Shown here in pieces: positions 1-13,800 of a stretch of DNA of 64,000 bases (position 1 is its first letter; each line of letters starts with the position of its first letter). The DNA lies in contig ARYC01001127.1 of the NCBI GenBank assembly GCA_000711775.1, positions 1-64,000 of the forward strand, read 5' to 3'. The notes under the pieces were generated by a model, which was not told the origin of the DNA, searched no databases, and saw only the letters and a list, made by a program, of their open reading frames with translations. Both the position numbers and the translations under genes were made by a program. Origin of the DNA: Oxytricha trifallax. Lineage: Eukaryota > Ciliophora > Spirotrichea > Sporadotrichida > Oxytrichidae.

Positions 1-1
1 G

Positions 2-605
2 AACAAGAATATCATTCTTAAAAGCATTGTTAAGTGAAGAGAAAAAAGCTTTTAAGTCTAATGAAATCAGAATGATCGAGATACCTAACAACCCTGAAAT
101 GTCAGTGACAAACCTATATGACGATGCCATGAGTGATCCGGACGTAGCTATCTACCTTCCATCAAAGCTACAGCTCTCAAATAAGTTGCCAGAGAGAAAC
201 TTCTTCTTTTGTGTTCTTGCAACTCTGAAACCTGTGTACTTAAAATGAAGTTATTTAAGAAGCTCATAAGAAATGATACAGCATCTCTCCTGAAGAAAAA
301 GAGAAGCAAGGTATTAAAATAAGTGACACCTGGCTGTAGGAACTTCGAAAGCATCCTTTCATCTCAAGTAAGCTTAGTCTTCTAACTTTATAGAAAAACC
401 TGGTACTGCTATATACTTAATGAAAGAGCGCAGCAAATTAAACAGAGAGAGAAAGTCTCAAGTAAAACATGAATTGAGTAAGAGGCTCTTCAAAGATTTA
501 TAAAAGCCAGAAGAGATGAACATAGATGCAGGAGCTGACACTAAGAGAAGAAACATGGGCCCAAGCAAGCCTTAAGAGGAAGAAAAGAAAGAGAAGCCAA
601 ATCCC
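2..605 (+). CDS. TBE ~22-kDa ORF, C-terminal part
   Basis: The frame opens at the window edge and runs to TGA at about 246 (ending LKPVYLK); related sequence continues in other frames to about 605. It contains conserved stretches (EEKKAFKSNEIRM, NNPEMSVTNLYDDAM, PSKLQLSNKLPERN) that recur in the copies at 45780-46565, 60590-61360 and 33.9-34.6 kb. The function of this TBE protein is not known. The copy seems frameshifted near 246, because the homologous reading in the other TBEs continues. The N-terminus (MESMNDAM in the 45.8-kb copy) lies outside the window. Confidence 0.7.
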
Positions 606-619
606 TTTACGGGAAAATT

Positions 620-1660
620 TAATATGTGAACTTATTCATTCGTTTAAATCTAAAACTTATTTATAAACACAAAATCTCCCTTCTCTTGCGCATACTTTAG
701 CTTGATCATCGCTGACTCTCTTAGCAGCACTCTTATAAAATCTACTGTATCTATCTTTAAGTCATGCATCAAGTGATAGAGCAGCAATTTCTTATAATGA
801 CCTTTCAATAACCCACAATATAATTCAATACAATTGAACTGAGGACTGTAGGGAACATTAAATACAGGTGTTATGTTTAGCCTTTCATATTCCTTCCTTC
901 TGTCTTTACCTTTATGGACAGATAAGTTATCTAAAAACAGAATAATCTCTTAGTCGGCGTACTTATCTCTGAGTTATTATAAGAATTTATGTATTATTCG
1001 GTCTTTATTGAACGAGGGTGGATAACATAAGTCTCGACGCCATTATCTTCGCTTATTCCACCAAGAATTGCATGAGTTTAAAACTTAACCTTTTAATCAT
1101 ATACTTCAATGTTGCTATATCTTTTATACCAAGACCCTGATATGAAGGTATTAAACGTGAATACTGCCTCATCAGCGTGTATGAACTTAATATTATTAGT
1201 AATAGCCCTCTGCATTTAATCGAATATATAATTTAAATTATCCTTATAAAATGGAACATTAAAGTCAATCACTCTACTAATGCGATTGACTGTCTTGTAA
1301 GATATTCCGTTATTTTTATATATGTTAGCTATCGATTAAGCAGAGATATGAAGCTCAGGAAATTGGCGATGAAACATCACAGCCCTCTAGGCTAGAGAGA
1401 AATGAGCCAAGTATTTAAGAGTCTTATCATTAATAAGATATTCAATATAATGCTGCCAAAATTTTAAGGGTCTCATAGGCTTAAAATTAAGATGCTCACT
1501 TTAAATTCAATGCTAATAGACAATGAGACCTCACAGTTGCTGGAAATTTATGGAGTAGCCTTGCTATAGACGTATAAATCAGAACAGGCTTGAGTTATTC
1601 ACTATAATCATCACATCCATATCGCAACTTAAACAATAAATCTATATACTCACTGTCATA
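620..1660 (-). CDS. TBE transposase (Tc1/mariner-like, ~42-kDa ORF)
   Basis: Read on the minus strand with TAA/TAG as Gln, the start resembles LGSVYDSEYIDLLFKLRYG and the later part carries the NVPYSPQFNxIEF-type motif that precedes the last catalytic acid of DDE transposases of the Tc1/IS630 group (near 810-850). The order and spacing match the copies at 46.6-47.6 kb and 59.5-60.6 kb. It runs convergently toward the 22-kDa ORF. TBE transposase is expected to act in the developing macronucleus in excising germline DNA; that role is family knowledge, not something visible here. I did not verify an unbroken frame over the full length. Confidence 0.78.
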
Positions 1661-1818
1661 AACTGACCCCAAACCTCGCATATACTCACTTAAAATACTA
1701 ATTTTAAACATAAAACCCCTAAATAAACCCTATTAAAACCCTAATAAAGTATGCACTAATAGTCTACTTTTATCAATCAAAAACTCAATCAAACTACTGA
1801 AAGGGTTTTGGGGTTTTG

Positions 1819-4800
1819 ATTAGTATAAATCATGCGAGTTATGTTATCAATAAGTATGTCTAGTCGTTCCTGCATATCCTTACATTTCTTACTCTTTTCA
1901 ATGGAGTTGTTGAAGAGACGTTTGATGTAAGCGAGTGAGTACTGATACATAGGGTCTATTCCAGCAAGATCAGCAATTACGAAATACAGAATACTTCCTC
2001 TGATAGCGACTGATCTATATTGATTACGGGTGTTGTTAATCTCCTCCTCTACAATAAGGGATTAAACCATTCTCTCATTGATTTCTTTTGAAGTCTTTTT
2101 AGAGGTATCAAGGACGTTAATGAGAGTATCTTCATCTAAGATTTGCTCTTCGGTTGATTCTGAGAGTAGCTTTAAGATTGTGATTTCAATTTGCTTGAGA
2201 GTTCTCTGATCAGCATCCATAGTGACAACAATTTCATCACGTTTCTTCTCAATTTCTGGCTTCTCCTAGACCACGACGTCTCCTAAGAGTTGTTCCTCGA
2301 GACCGCTGAAAGTTACAGTGAAGTTAATCAAGAATTAATAACTAAATTGGAATAAGATTAAAAATAAATAAATAATGCTAGTTTTATAGACATAATACAA
2401 AAATGTTTAAACAAATAATATTATTATTTTGAGTAATTATAAATTATATATTGATATGCTACCCTATAACTTACAATTTTTTTAAAATAAATAACATGTT
2501 AATTAAAATTAATATGTTTAATAACTTATAATATTATTTTTTTTATATAAATTTTTTTATAATTAAGTTTAAATTATTAAAAGAAAGTAATACTATTCTA
2601 CACTATTAACTATGTTTGTTATTGGAATCACAGTCTTCTTTTTTCTATTTATATTTAATTGTGTGTAATTTTAACTTTCAATATAATTTTATTAATAATC
2701 AATGTGACTTTGATGCAAATTTCAGGAAGATAATGTGGGTTAGGCATCTTTGTAGTCATAAAGAATCTGAAGTTATCATCATAGTCGACGTTTGAGTCTC
2801 CTAATCTGATCTGCTTGATGCCTCCCTCAGTCTTAAACTGTTATTTCAGTAGGATGGGATCAATCGATGGATCAACGTATTCCTCCATATCTTCAACAAG
2901 TGTAGGTCTTCCGTTTCTCACAGCACCACTCATTTCTCTTAGGAAATTGTTGGTTCCAAACTTAAGCTGTAAGAGATTATTGTCCTTCTCCATATTCTTG
3001 ATCCACTTGTTGGCTTGCTGTTGAGGATCGATACATAAAGCCCATCTTTGAGCCTTGGTTGCTAGAATACCGTTTTCGATAGACACTTGATCTGTGGGTA
3101 GACCTGAGATGTTCCAACCTCTAGTTTAAACGGGATCACCCATAATTTTAATAAGGGAGAAGTCTTAACTTGTGGGAATGCCTTTTCCTAGGCAACCTGA
3201 TACCCACTTATAAGTCATTGATTAGTGATAAATATTGAATTGTAATCTTTGTATTGACTAGATTTTGTCTGTATAGTCCAGTGAAAGCACCATAATATGA
3301 GATACAAGCGCATGATAAAAAGACATTACCGACTAGCTACTCAATTTCAAGTGAAATATTGACAACAGTGTCTTTCCATCTAACTCCTTCATCAGCAAGA
3401 AGCACGACTAATTTCTCTGCTCTTCCCATTCTCTTTTCGCACTTATCCATGTCAGATTCCAGTCTTTCCTTCTCATCCTACATACGTTGGCATTCAGCCT
3501 CTAATCTAGCGACTGCCTCTTTGACTTTATTAACTTCAGCCATTTTCTGATTAAGTTCTGACTGAGCTTTGCTCAATATGGATTGAACTTCCTCGAACTT
3601 TTTCTTCTTTGGCTCTACTTTCTTAATGACCATCTGGAACTTAGAGACTGAAACACTCCACATACAGAGACACTTAGCTGCTTGAGATTTCTGACCCACT
3701 GATTCTGGCTCGAATTCCTTGAGTTTCAAATACTTGTTTCTCACTTTGGTTAGCACTGCCTCGGGTGTCTTGGAAACGTCGTAGAACAGGAGTTTGTTGA
3801 TGAAACCTTAGGTGTCTCCAAGTACTGAACGCACGTTGTTCCAATCTGTCTTTTCACCAATCAAGATCATTATTGTTTCAAAATTAATGAAATAATAATC
3901 TATATTGATTAATATTAGAGCTTTATCTGCAACTAATATATGCATTTTTATCATAGTACTTTTATTAAATATAATAATTATATAACTAATAAGTTAAAAC
4001 AATTATAATTAAATATATTACTTGAACTTATAATACAGCTTCCATGACCATGACAACAGCAGCAGGTGGGTTAGGGAAAGTCTTAATTTCAACAATAGCA
4101 GCTTTATCCAATGTTTTAAGTGCAGCCTCAGCAGCTTCCAATTCTGGCTTAGCAGCATTAAGATCAGCCTCAGCATCATCAGAGATGGCTTTGGCCTCGG
4201 TTGCTTTTTTATTAACGATTTCTGCTTCTTATGATACCACTCTCTCCTTCTCATTAGCTATCTTTTTATCTGCGTTTACTCTATCGAGTGCTACTTTCAA
4301 GTCTTCATTCTTCTTTTGTAGCAGTGGTTGGAGTTCTGTTAGTTTCACTCTTAGTTCAGCTATTGATTTAAATGGAAATAAGTTGGTATATTATATTTTT
4401 AAAAAAAGTATTTAACCAACTTATTGTATTAAAATTTCTAATGACTTATATTTTTATTGAATCAAGAAATTCTTGAGAAAAAATATTATTATACTCAGAC
4501 AGCTTTATATATTTGAGTATCTTAAGAATATGGAATTAAAAAAATACTTTAAAACCTTATTGTTTATTATGATTAACTTATAAAAAAAACTATGAAAATT
4601 TTCTAATATTAATAATTGATATCCTTTGATTTATTAGTATCATTGAGTTTCTTAAGTCCAGTAGCAAGACGATTCTTATTCAAGTTATACTCCCCACGTT
4701 TGATATCTAAAGTATTCAGATACAACGATATCAAGTCCAGATAACTCTTAGGCGTGGTGTATACTTTTCTACGGAGTTGTGCAAAGAAACTATCAGCCTC

Positions 4801-7800
4801 TTCCTCCACTGAGGTGTGAATGACCATACACATTTCAGCCAGAGATTTCCTAATCTCTTCAGAGGGTAAATCAAGTTCCTTCAAGAATTCAGAACTCACA
4901 TATAATAAAGCTTCTTCGGGCCATCTTGAGAACCAATCGAGAGTACAGCAGTTGACTAGGGAGGGGAACATACGGCAACGTACTCTTAGAGTATCACCAA
5001 CAGGTGACATGCACAAGGTAATGTGTAAGTTGTCTCTAACTCTATTGATAAAAGTTTGATTGATTACCTCGATACTATCGATCTTTTTCATTTCAATGAC
5101 GACTGGTCTAACACCTCCAATAATCTTTTCTCTGTCTTCTGGGAGCATCAAGTTTGGTATCTCACCAGTGTTAAGTAAGTTATTGATATCTTCCAAGAAA
5201 GTCTCGTTGATAATTTGAGTGTCAGTCATAATGAAGCAGACCTACTTGCCATCAATACCAGTTTGGAACATGAGATCCTTCATAAACTCTTTGAATTGTG
5301 TTGGTCCAAAGTTCTTAGTGATTTCAATTTGTCTGCATTGAAGCTCAAGCATGTATGAGCTGAGGCGGGTGAGGGATTACTTACCTGAACCACCTACTCC
5401 TATTAACATTATGTTACCACGGGGTTGGCGAAGAACTCTGGCTATACGGAGAATGTGCTCGATGGCATCATCGAAGAACACCAAGTTCATTTTGTTTGAG
5501 TTTCCAATGTTATATTCATCCAACATGCCATTTATCAAATTTAACAACCTAATTAAGATATGTATTGATAATTTAAATTAGAGCTGAATTTTTTAATATA
5601 AAAAGTGATTGAGAACTTTCAGAAGTTTTGTTTTATCTTTAATTTCTTCATAAAGCTTGACTGGAGCATCTAACTTCAACAAATTACCAAACATGATCTT
5701 TTCTTTATTAAATACTTCATCGTGGTCGATTTATGATTTAACTCATTTGAATAAACGATAGTTGATTAAGCATAGAAATTACATATTAATAACTTTCATT
5801 TATATTTATTAATAAAAATAAATTATTAGATAAAGTTAATGCTAAATTAATATATTATACATTCTGAAGTTTCTGACCATAAGTTCCATAATGAGGGAAG
5901 TGAACCATTTTTTATCCTCATTATTGATAAGTCTGTCATAGAATACTCTCAAGCATTCATTTATCCACAGTCTAGCCAGGGATTCTGGTTGTTGAATTGA
6001 GACTGGTTTCACCATTAAAATTCCTTAGAATACCTTTGAGACATCTCTTATAATTATGTTTACAATAAATTTCTTAAAATATGTATATTTCCAATTGATA
6101 AAGGTTATATAATAATACATATTCTAATGTTTATAATTATTATTAAATTAACTCTTAAATTGAAAAGATAGTGGAATTTAGCAGGTGTAGCTCTAAGTTC
6201 CTCTGAGATTCTTTGATAAATTTCAATTGTAGAAGATACAACAGCTTTTAATACGTAATTCAAAAGAATTTATTCTAAAAATTAAAACCAAAACTTTGAA
6301 TAAATAATTGCAATATTAAATTTATATTTATTTACAGCTTCATCCATCTTCTGAATCTAGTCTTGGAAACCAATCTTAAGGAATCCTTGCAAAATAGATC
6401 CAAATATCTTTGTGAGTGTAGTTTTATCAGCACTGGGAAGACAGAACATATTGAAATGTCTTGTGAATCTCATAGTCAAGGGGGATCTTCCACCACCTGG
6501 AGGTGCTGAAGCAGCAATTATAGTAGTGTCTTCTACGTCTCTCCACATCCATTCGTTTCTATCATAAAGACCTCTCATGTCAATGAATAATCTAAGCAGT
6601 TCGATAGGAGGTTAAGCACCGTATTGCTCGGTGGCTGGCATGTTAATATCATCCACGAAAATTGCAATCTTTTTGCCTGGTTGAGCACCGTACAAAGTTC
6701 TCTTCTTTTTCTCTAATTTGTCTTCCACTGACTGTTGGGTTCTTGTGGAAGAGGTCTGGGCTGAGAAGTTTATGAAGATTGGAACAATGTCCTTTTCTTC
6801 TTGGAAGCGAGCTAGACTGTTGTTTATCACAACGGATTTACCAACTCCAGTATATCCTGTGAAGAATGAAGGCTTCTCTTTTGATAATAACTTTATAAAA
6901 ATTATATTAAAATTTTTTAAAATGATAAATAAAATGAATAATTTGAATTGTAGTAATTCACAAAATTAATGGTTTCTTATTATAATAACAATTCTAAGCA
7001 GTAACTGTACTTGTAAGTGTCTTGAGTTGGTACAAGCAGTTCAAAATAAGGAACTTCTTTGTCAAATACAAATGGCTGTACTTTAGATGTCCATGGCTTG
7101 TATGTCTTATCTTTCTTTAAGTCATAGAAGTAGTCAATAATCAATTTTAAAGTTTTATTACTACCTCCCATAAATTTCCATCAAATTATAAAACTAAATA
7201 TTGTTTAAAGTCAAAGACTGAATTACTAGGTGGGATTTGGACTCCCTTGAAAATATCTCTGACTGTATCATCGAATCTTTCCTTGCTTCTGTCATCGAGA
7301 GAGGCTCCGAGACCCCAAACATAGGACCATGCATATACATTAATCAATAGTTTGCGCTTCTCTTCATCTGTTCCCTTGAATCCTTGAGTAGGGTTAAGCA
7401 AAACCTCCAGGAAGTTATAATTTAACTATATCATATACTCGAGTTTAAAAGAAACTGCTCAAACACTGAAATCATTAAGTTTGTTTCTATTAAGTATTTT
7501 ATTATTATACATAAAGAGATAACTTGTTGGATATTTGCAGTTGCAATGGGTTCTGTGAGTAAATCTCTAATTTTATCCAATCCTTGATCAATTGTAGTAT
7601 CGAAAATTGAGTATAATTGTTCTTTCAACTCGTTGCTAAGAATTGTATCATCATTAAAGAATCTATATTGAAAAAATGTATATAGAAATTACTGAAATAA
7701 GAGATAAGTTAACAAGAATATAATTATAATATTATGCAATAGATCCAAGTCTTAACGTAAGGTCTCCATCCGAGTTCTTCATAAGTTAAATAAACCATAC

Positions 7801-10800
7801 CACATCTGGATACAGTAGCTGGTGATGCCACAGCAAGATCTTAAACTTCGAACAATATTCTCATAGCAGCTCTCAACTTGATAATTATATATATTATCTT
7901 ATTTAATTATATTTTTTAAAATAATGTCAGTTTATAAATTTACGATTCTTTGTCCATTAGCAAGACAGAGTGTCATATTATCATCAAGTACAGTGTTCAT
8001 GTTTTCGATCCAAAGAGCATCAACAGGACCATCGAATACGATCCAAGTCTTTTCTTCACCTAACTCTTAAGCGGCTGCTCTCATCACTTTGGATGCCAGA
8101 CCATCATGCCACTCTTATGAAATTGGGTTAACTTCACCGTAGAGTTCTCCCATAGAGATAGATTTGGGGTTGAGGATAGTTTTCTTAACAAATGTTAATC
8201 ATATTATTAGACTTATATGAATTTTGTAATAATTATTAATTTAACAGATTGGAATCTATCATCTTTTGATCCTTTTTCTCTTAGAGAGCACATGGTATGT
8301 TGCAAAACATTATAGCAAGTAGATTTACCACCACCAGTGGGACCTACCAACATGACTCCGAATCTAACATTGAAAGTTTCAAACAATTAGATGCATTTAA
8401 GTAGGAATACTGGGTGTTGTTGATAACCAAAGTGAGTGATTGAGTCTTCAATTTAAGTCTGAAGTTCACCATAATCTGACTCTGTGATTTCAATACTTGG
8501 GAATAAATCTTAAACAATAGCACTGAAAAGTGGCAGATCATCCTTCAAGAATTTTGGCACATTAGAATCTCTCATTGCTCTGATCAACACAGCATCCTCA
8601 TTGAGATTAGGATTAGCTCTCTTTAAGGAACCAGCCATGACCAAGACTGATTTTACAGCTCTCATACCGAAATCATAATGATCTTATTATGAAAGTTATT
8701 CTGAGGAGAGCTTGTACAGTTGGACCATCTTCTTTGATAAAATCTTTGCATTTCCGAAACCTTCAGCGAACAACATGATTTCTGCAATAAGTCCATAATC
8801 TGGGATCATCATAGCGACTGGTCTGAAGAGCACTTTGAGATTATCTGGAAGTTCAGTACGACCAGCATAACCTGGGTTCATGGTGATATGCACTCCGAGA
8901 GATGGTTGAAGTGGGATGTCTTTTCCCTCAAATAAGAAGTTGGTCTGATTTCTTAGCAAAGCTTCTCTGATTGTAAGTAGCTGTTGAGCGATAACTGACA
9001 AGACTTCAATATCGATTCTGTTGAACTCATCCAAGCAAGTCCAAGCTCCTTGTTGTGCCAGTCCACTGAATAATCTACCCATCATTTTATAATCTACCTG
9101 ATCTGAGCAGTTGAACACAATACACAACATATAATAAACAAAAATAAGAATGAATATATATGGTCTTAATATAAATAAATCTCATCATATAATATAATTA
9201 TGTATTTATTTAACATTCCAAGTGCTTTTGCAAGATCTTTAGTTGATTCAGTTTTACCAGTACCAGCTGGTCCTGCAGGATTAGCTCCTAACTTGATATG
9301 TAGAGCTCCAGTAATAGTAATCCAACATCTATCTGTCAATGGTGTAATAACCAATCTTGATGTGGCTCCCATATACTCATATCCATATTTCTTAGTTTTC
9401 ATCTACTTATAAATTCCTAAATTTTGCAAATTAAGTAACATGAAATTTAATTAAACTATATTTCAAAGTGGCGTTGATTTACTTGACTCTGCAATCATCA
9501 GCTTCCTCTTCCCAGTAATATCTAAGTTGTTACTGCCATCCAAAATCATAAATAGAGCCAACATTATTAATAATTTAATAAAATTTTCTTCAAAATTGGG
9601 TTTTTATTATTTATTTGTTTGAATTAATACAATATACATTATCCTTAAGTAAACCTTCAACTATATCTCTGGCATGAACATCGGTAGTAACCAGTGCGAC
9701 AATGATTTTTCTTTGTAGTGATGTCAGTTTACCTCTGACCAATTCAGTCAACTAAGCGAGTTAGCTTTCGTTCAAATCGTACCATTCCTACAATGAGAAT
9801 GGATTGTTACTCATCTCATTTTTACAATAAACAGATTTCATTGAACAGTTTTTCTTCAACATTAGCTCAATGGAGTCGTAAATGATATTGAATATTAAAT
9901 AAATCTCATTGATGTAATATTCAGTGGTGGAGCACCATGAAATTTGGGCAATAGTTGCAACAACTTGACCGAAATGAGTGAGTACCCACTGCTTTCTCTC
10001 AGTGTTGGCGTAATCAGTGAGACCTTGCTTCAATAAACGGAGTAGAGTGTCTCTCATAGCAGATTAGACTAAGTCAAGCCATTGTTCAACTAATCCACGC
10101 ACTTTTTGGGGTTTGGAGAAAGGGATTCTTTCACCTTCTAATGAACACATAGCTTAGATATCGATACCTATTTATATTAATCAATTAGAAATTATACATT
10201 CGTATTAAAATATGAAATACGAAAATACAAGCAAATCATAACTCAAAGATAATCTGTCTAGAGCAAATAAAATATTAAGTTTTAAATCATTCTATAAAAT
10301 ACACCACTCATATGAATAAATATATTTATATTTTATTTATGTACCTTCTGAAATATCAAGCTTAACTATATTATCAAAGCATGTCTTTAAGTGTTACTAT
10401 ATAACCTCTAGATTTTACGAGTTAGCCAATATTTCAAGCAACTCATCATTAGACAAGAAATAAAATCTAGGGAAGGCACTACGCTTATTCTCTAAATAAT
10501 CCTCAAGTTTCTTTTGAATATCATCAAGCACATCGTTATTAGTCTTGAGTTAATCTAGTAAGTTTGGTGAGTTCTTAACTGTACGGAGTGCATTTGGTGT
10601 CTTGTGAGTTTTATTCATTAATTACTTAAAGAATTTGTCTACTTGCTCGAATCTTTAAGATTCAGTTGGTAGTTGCTTCTTGATATCTGGTGCAGCGAAA
10701 ATGTTTTCAAGATAGATCCATTACTTCTGGCAGATAACCCATTCTTCAACGACTTAATTCAAGGTGAATAAATTCTTTTTCCAGGTTTCAGCCTCATTTC

Positions 10801-13800
10801 TTAGAGGTTTAACATATCTTGAACCTAATATTGTGTTTACCATTGCCATACCTTCATCCAATGCAGTAAAAATGTCATCAATTGCGTCTAAGATGTAAGC
10901 GTCCTTATCTTTGTACTGCTTAGTGACAAAGTCAATTTTCTTCCAAGTATCTTCCAAGGATTGAATTTACTATCTCAAAGAGGCTTCTTAAGAAGCTTGA
11001 GTGGAAATTGCTGTAATATCTTCTTGGAATTAAACTGCATTCAAATCGATAAGAGATTGTAAAGTGAACTCTGCATCAGAAATATCAAAATCAGCTTAAA
11101 TCAAGTCCTTGATTTATTTCCAATGATGCTCCTTTAGATTCTCATTTCTTAATGCAACAACGATTCGAGATAAAAAATCTGAATAATAAATGATTATAAG
11201 AATTTGATAAAGCATTAAGGGTTTATAATGATGTCTCAGCAAAAGATACTATGCCTTTCAGTAAAATATTATTACAATAAACATATCTACTATTCTTGCA
11301 TGTGTTGTTCTTTGAGAGAGAGCTGTGAATGACATAGTATTAGTAGGGTAATATAAAGAAATAAAAACACTATTAATGGTATGATGGTGATAGGATAATG
11401 GATAAATAGGTAAATCTATTTGTGGAGTTCTTCTTTTATTTTATTTTGTTTTAAATTTATTTCTTATATATTTATCAAATTTTTATAATCATCTATTTTT
11501 CATATTATTTATCTTAATTGGCATAGCTCCCTTAAATGTATCTACAAGTTCCTTAAGTTTGCTCTGAATAGGATTTTCCTCTAGGTTCTTTTCTAGTCTT
11601 AAGCATATCTTAGCGTAGCCATCAGCTTTTTAAGCAATTTCCTTTGCCTGAATGTTATTGAACTGTGTCTTAATCCACTGTTCAGTGAGTTCCTCCCATT
11701 CCTTCAAAGATCTCCACATGACACATCTTAGTTGCAAATCTTCTCTGCATTGATCAAGATTGTCGAAGACTGTGGGTTGAGTTTAGAGAACTTCTTGCCA
11801 TTGATTATACTTCATTGATCTTGTCTCAAGCTCTTTGAATCTGTTTTCAAGCTCATCTAACTGTTTGAGCATGTCGAACATGTTTGCCTCTCCAGAGAGG
11901 AAAACTGGGTTTTTAGCTTCTTCGAGAAGGGTATTGATTTGGGTGTTTAGTTGTGGGATAAGCTCATTTAGAGTTTTCTTAAATGTCTCCATGTTGGCAT
12001 CTTATCACAAAATAATTCAAAATTTATATATATTTATTTAGGTTATATTTAAAACGCTTAAAAATATAATACTGAGATTCAACGTTACTGACGATATTAG
12101 ATAATTGACTGATTAGTTGAACGCATTCTGTAAAATTGTCTTTGTCTTCTTTCTTAACTTTAAGTTAAAATTCACTTAGAATATTGTAAAACTGTCCAAA
12201 TAGATCTACTCTATCAAAATCTAAACATAATGATATAGTTTGACTCTATCTCTGTAATTTTGGAAGTTTTCGTTGGTATAATTCATATTGTTGTTCTATT
12301 CAACGAAATCCTCGACAGTAGCAACAGTCTTTTACAAATCTCTTATGTTTTTTTATAGCCATTTTTTACTTTCATCAGTTCTTGCACGAATAATTTTAGG
12401 AACTAAGTCTTCAATTTTTGCAATCAATTCTTTGGCAGTTGGCAGTAATTTAAAAGCTAATTATTGATTTTATTTCTCATTAACTAACAAAAATATAATA
12501 AAGAGTAACTTAGACCTGCATCCCTTACTATCTAATTATAGTAAACCAAGTTCTGTTGTGCTTGGGAGTTGATTAGTAAAGAGACTGTTATAGTGATTGA
12601 GTAGTTTAATAGTATGTGATAGTGACTCAACAGGGTTTCTGAGTCTCTCATGCACTAAAATGTTCAAGTCTACCTGTTTATTACGCCAGTAAATTTCAAG
12701 TAAGGGCTGGAATCTAGTCAAGAATAATTAAGCTTTTTGGAATGATCCCTCCAAGATAAAACTTATTAATAAATAATATGTAAATTGAAGGTGAATAAAT
12801 TCAAAGTAGATATCTCTGACCATTTCTTTTTAGTCCTAGTAAAGTTTGTTGTCTTAAATCCAGGAATAGGGGTTAAGCACAAGTGAGTCAGGTTCGTCCC
12901 AGGTATCACCGACTACATCATCCCATTCTTCCAAAGCATCTGCGTATGGTGCTAAATCACTGTGCTTGCTCCATCTTTCAAATACTTGGATTTAGTCTCA
13001 CGATTAATCAAATAATGTATAATAAATACTTAACACATTTAGTCTAGACCACTTGCGAAGCATCTAACGAGTACATCAATATAGTCATCTTGATCAGGCA
13101 CAGTTCTCAGCCAGAACTCTTGGATTCTTGGTACTGTACTTTTATACTTTTGCACTTCAACAAGAGCAAGTTGCTTAATATTTATAATATTCTGGATTTC
13201 ATATTTTAATATATTTGTAATTAATTAGCATTTTCATCCTCCTCTTCTTCGTCATCGTCACCAGCTCCTTTCTTTTCTTCTTTCTCTGGTTCCAGGTCCA
13301 AGTGACATAACATATCGAACTCTTCCTCTTTGGAGTTACCGCTAGGTGGCAATCTGAAATCACTACACTCTACCATATGAATATCATAATTATTCTGCTA
13401 TACAGTTAAAATTAATTTACTGGGGTAAAATGATATCACTTTAAGGAATTCTTTCTCTGTCGTTGAGTTGAATGGCAACATAAAACAGTGGCTCTCTTCC
13501 TCTCTGTGGAGGAGCTGTCGATCTCGATTATTCATCAAATTCCATTGTCATTACTTTTTCCATATCGCAGTTGAAGTCTAACTCCTCAAGTCTCCTGATT
13601 AAGTCTCTGACTGATCCAGTATAGATTTATTTTATTGAATTTATTCTAGTTAATGTAAATGTTTAATAATAAGGAAGATATTGGCAAGTGACTCAAGAGA
13701 CAAGAAATCTATGATATATGCGAATCTTAAGAATCTTGAACATTCCTTTCTCAAACTACTTCTGTGGCCATAAGTCATACCCTCAGGGAAGCCAAGCTTC

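Larger units (their letters stand above)
1..1818. mobile_element. TBE-family transposon, right-hand part (cut by window edge)
   Basis: The right end at 1801-1818 is a G3-4T4 G4T4 telomere-like repeat ending in G, followed by ATT at 1819-1821, the 3-bp target type of TBEs. The terminal inverted repeat just inside (about 1720-1800) matches the ends of the old copy at 30925-35716 and differs from the ends of the two TBEs at 43.7 and 59.4 kb, so two TBE subfamilies are present. The visible part holds the end of the 22-kDa-type gene (plus strand) and the transposase gene (minus strand). The kinase/zinc-finger gene expected further left is outside the window. The element interrupts the dynein heavy chain gene in coding sequence. 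Confidence 0.93.

Noticed and set aside
9166-9402. Start codon [10 protein letters not shown]... in the AAA1 region taken as a separate gene
   Set aside because: The first residues come from a 73-bp IES; with the GAAATAT pointer the frame is continuous dynein.
12740-12800. An IES in dynein near 12.77 kb
   Set aside because: AT-rich, but the reading is in frame throughout and no clear direct repeat marks edges; an in-frame insert cannot be excluded.
13380-13440. An extra IES in the AT-rich stretch of dynein near 13.4 kb
   Set aside because: The frame is continuous through it and no pointer was evident, so I left it as coding.
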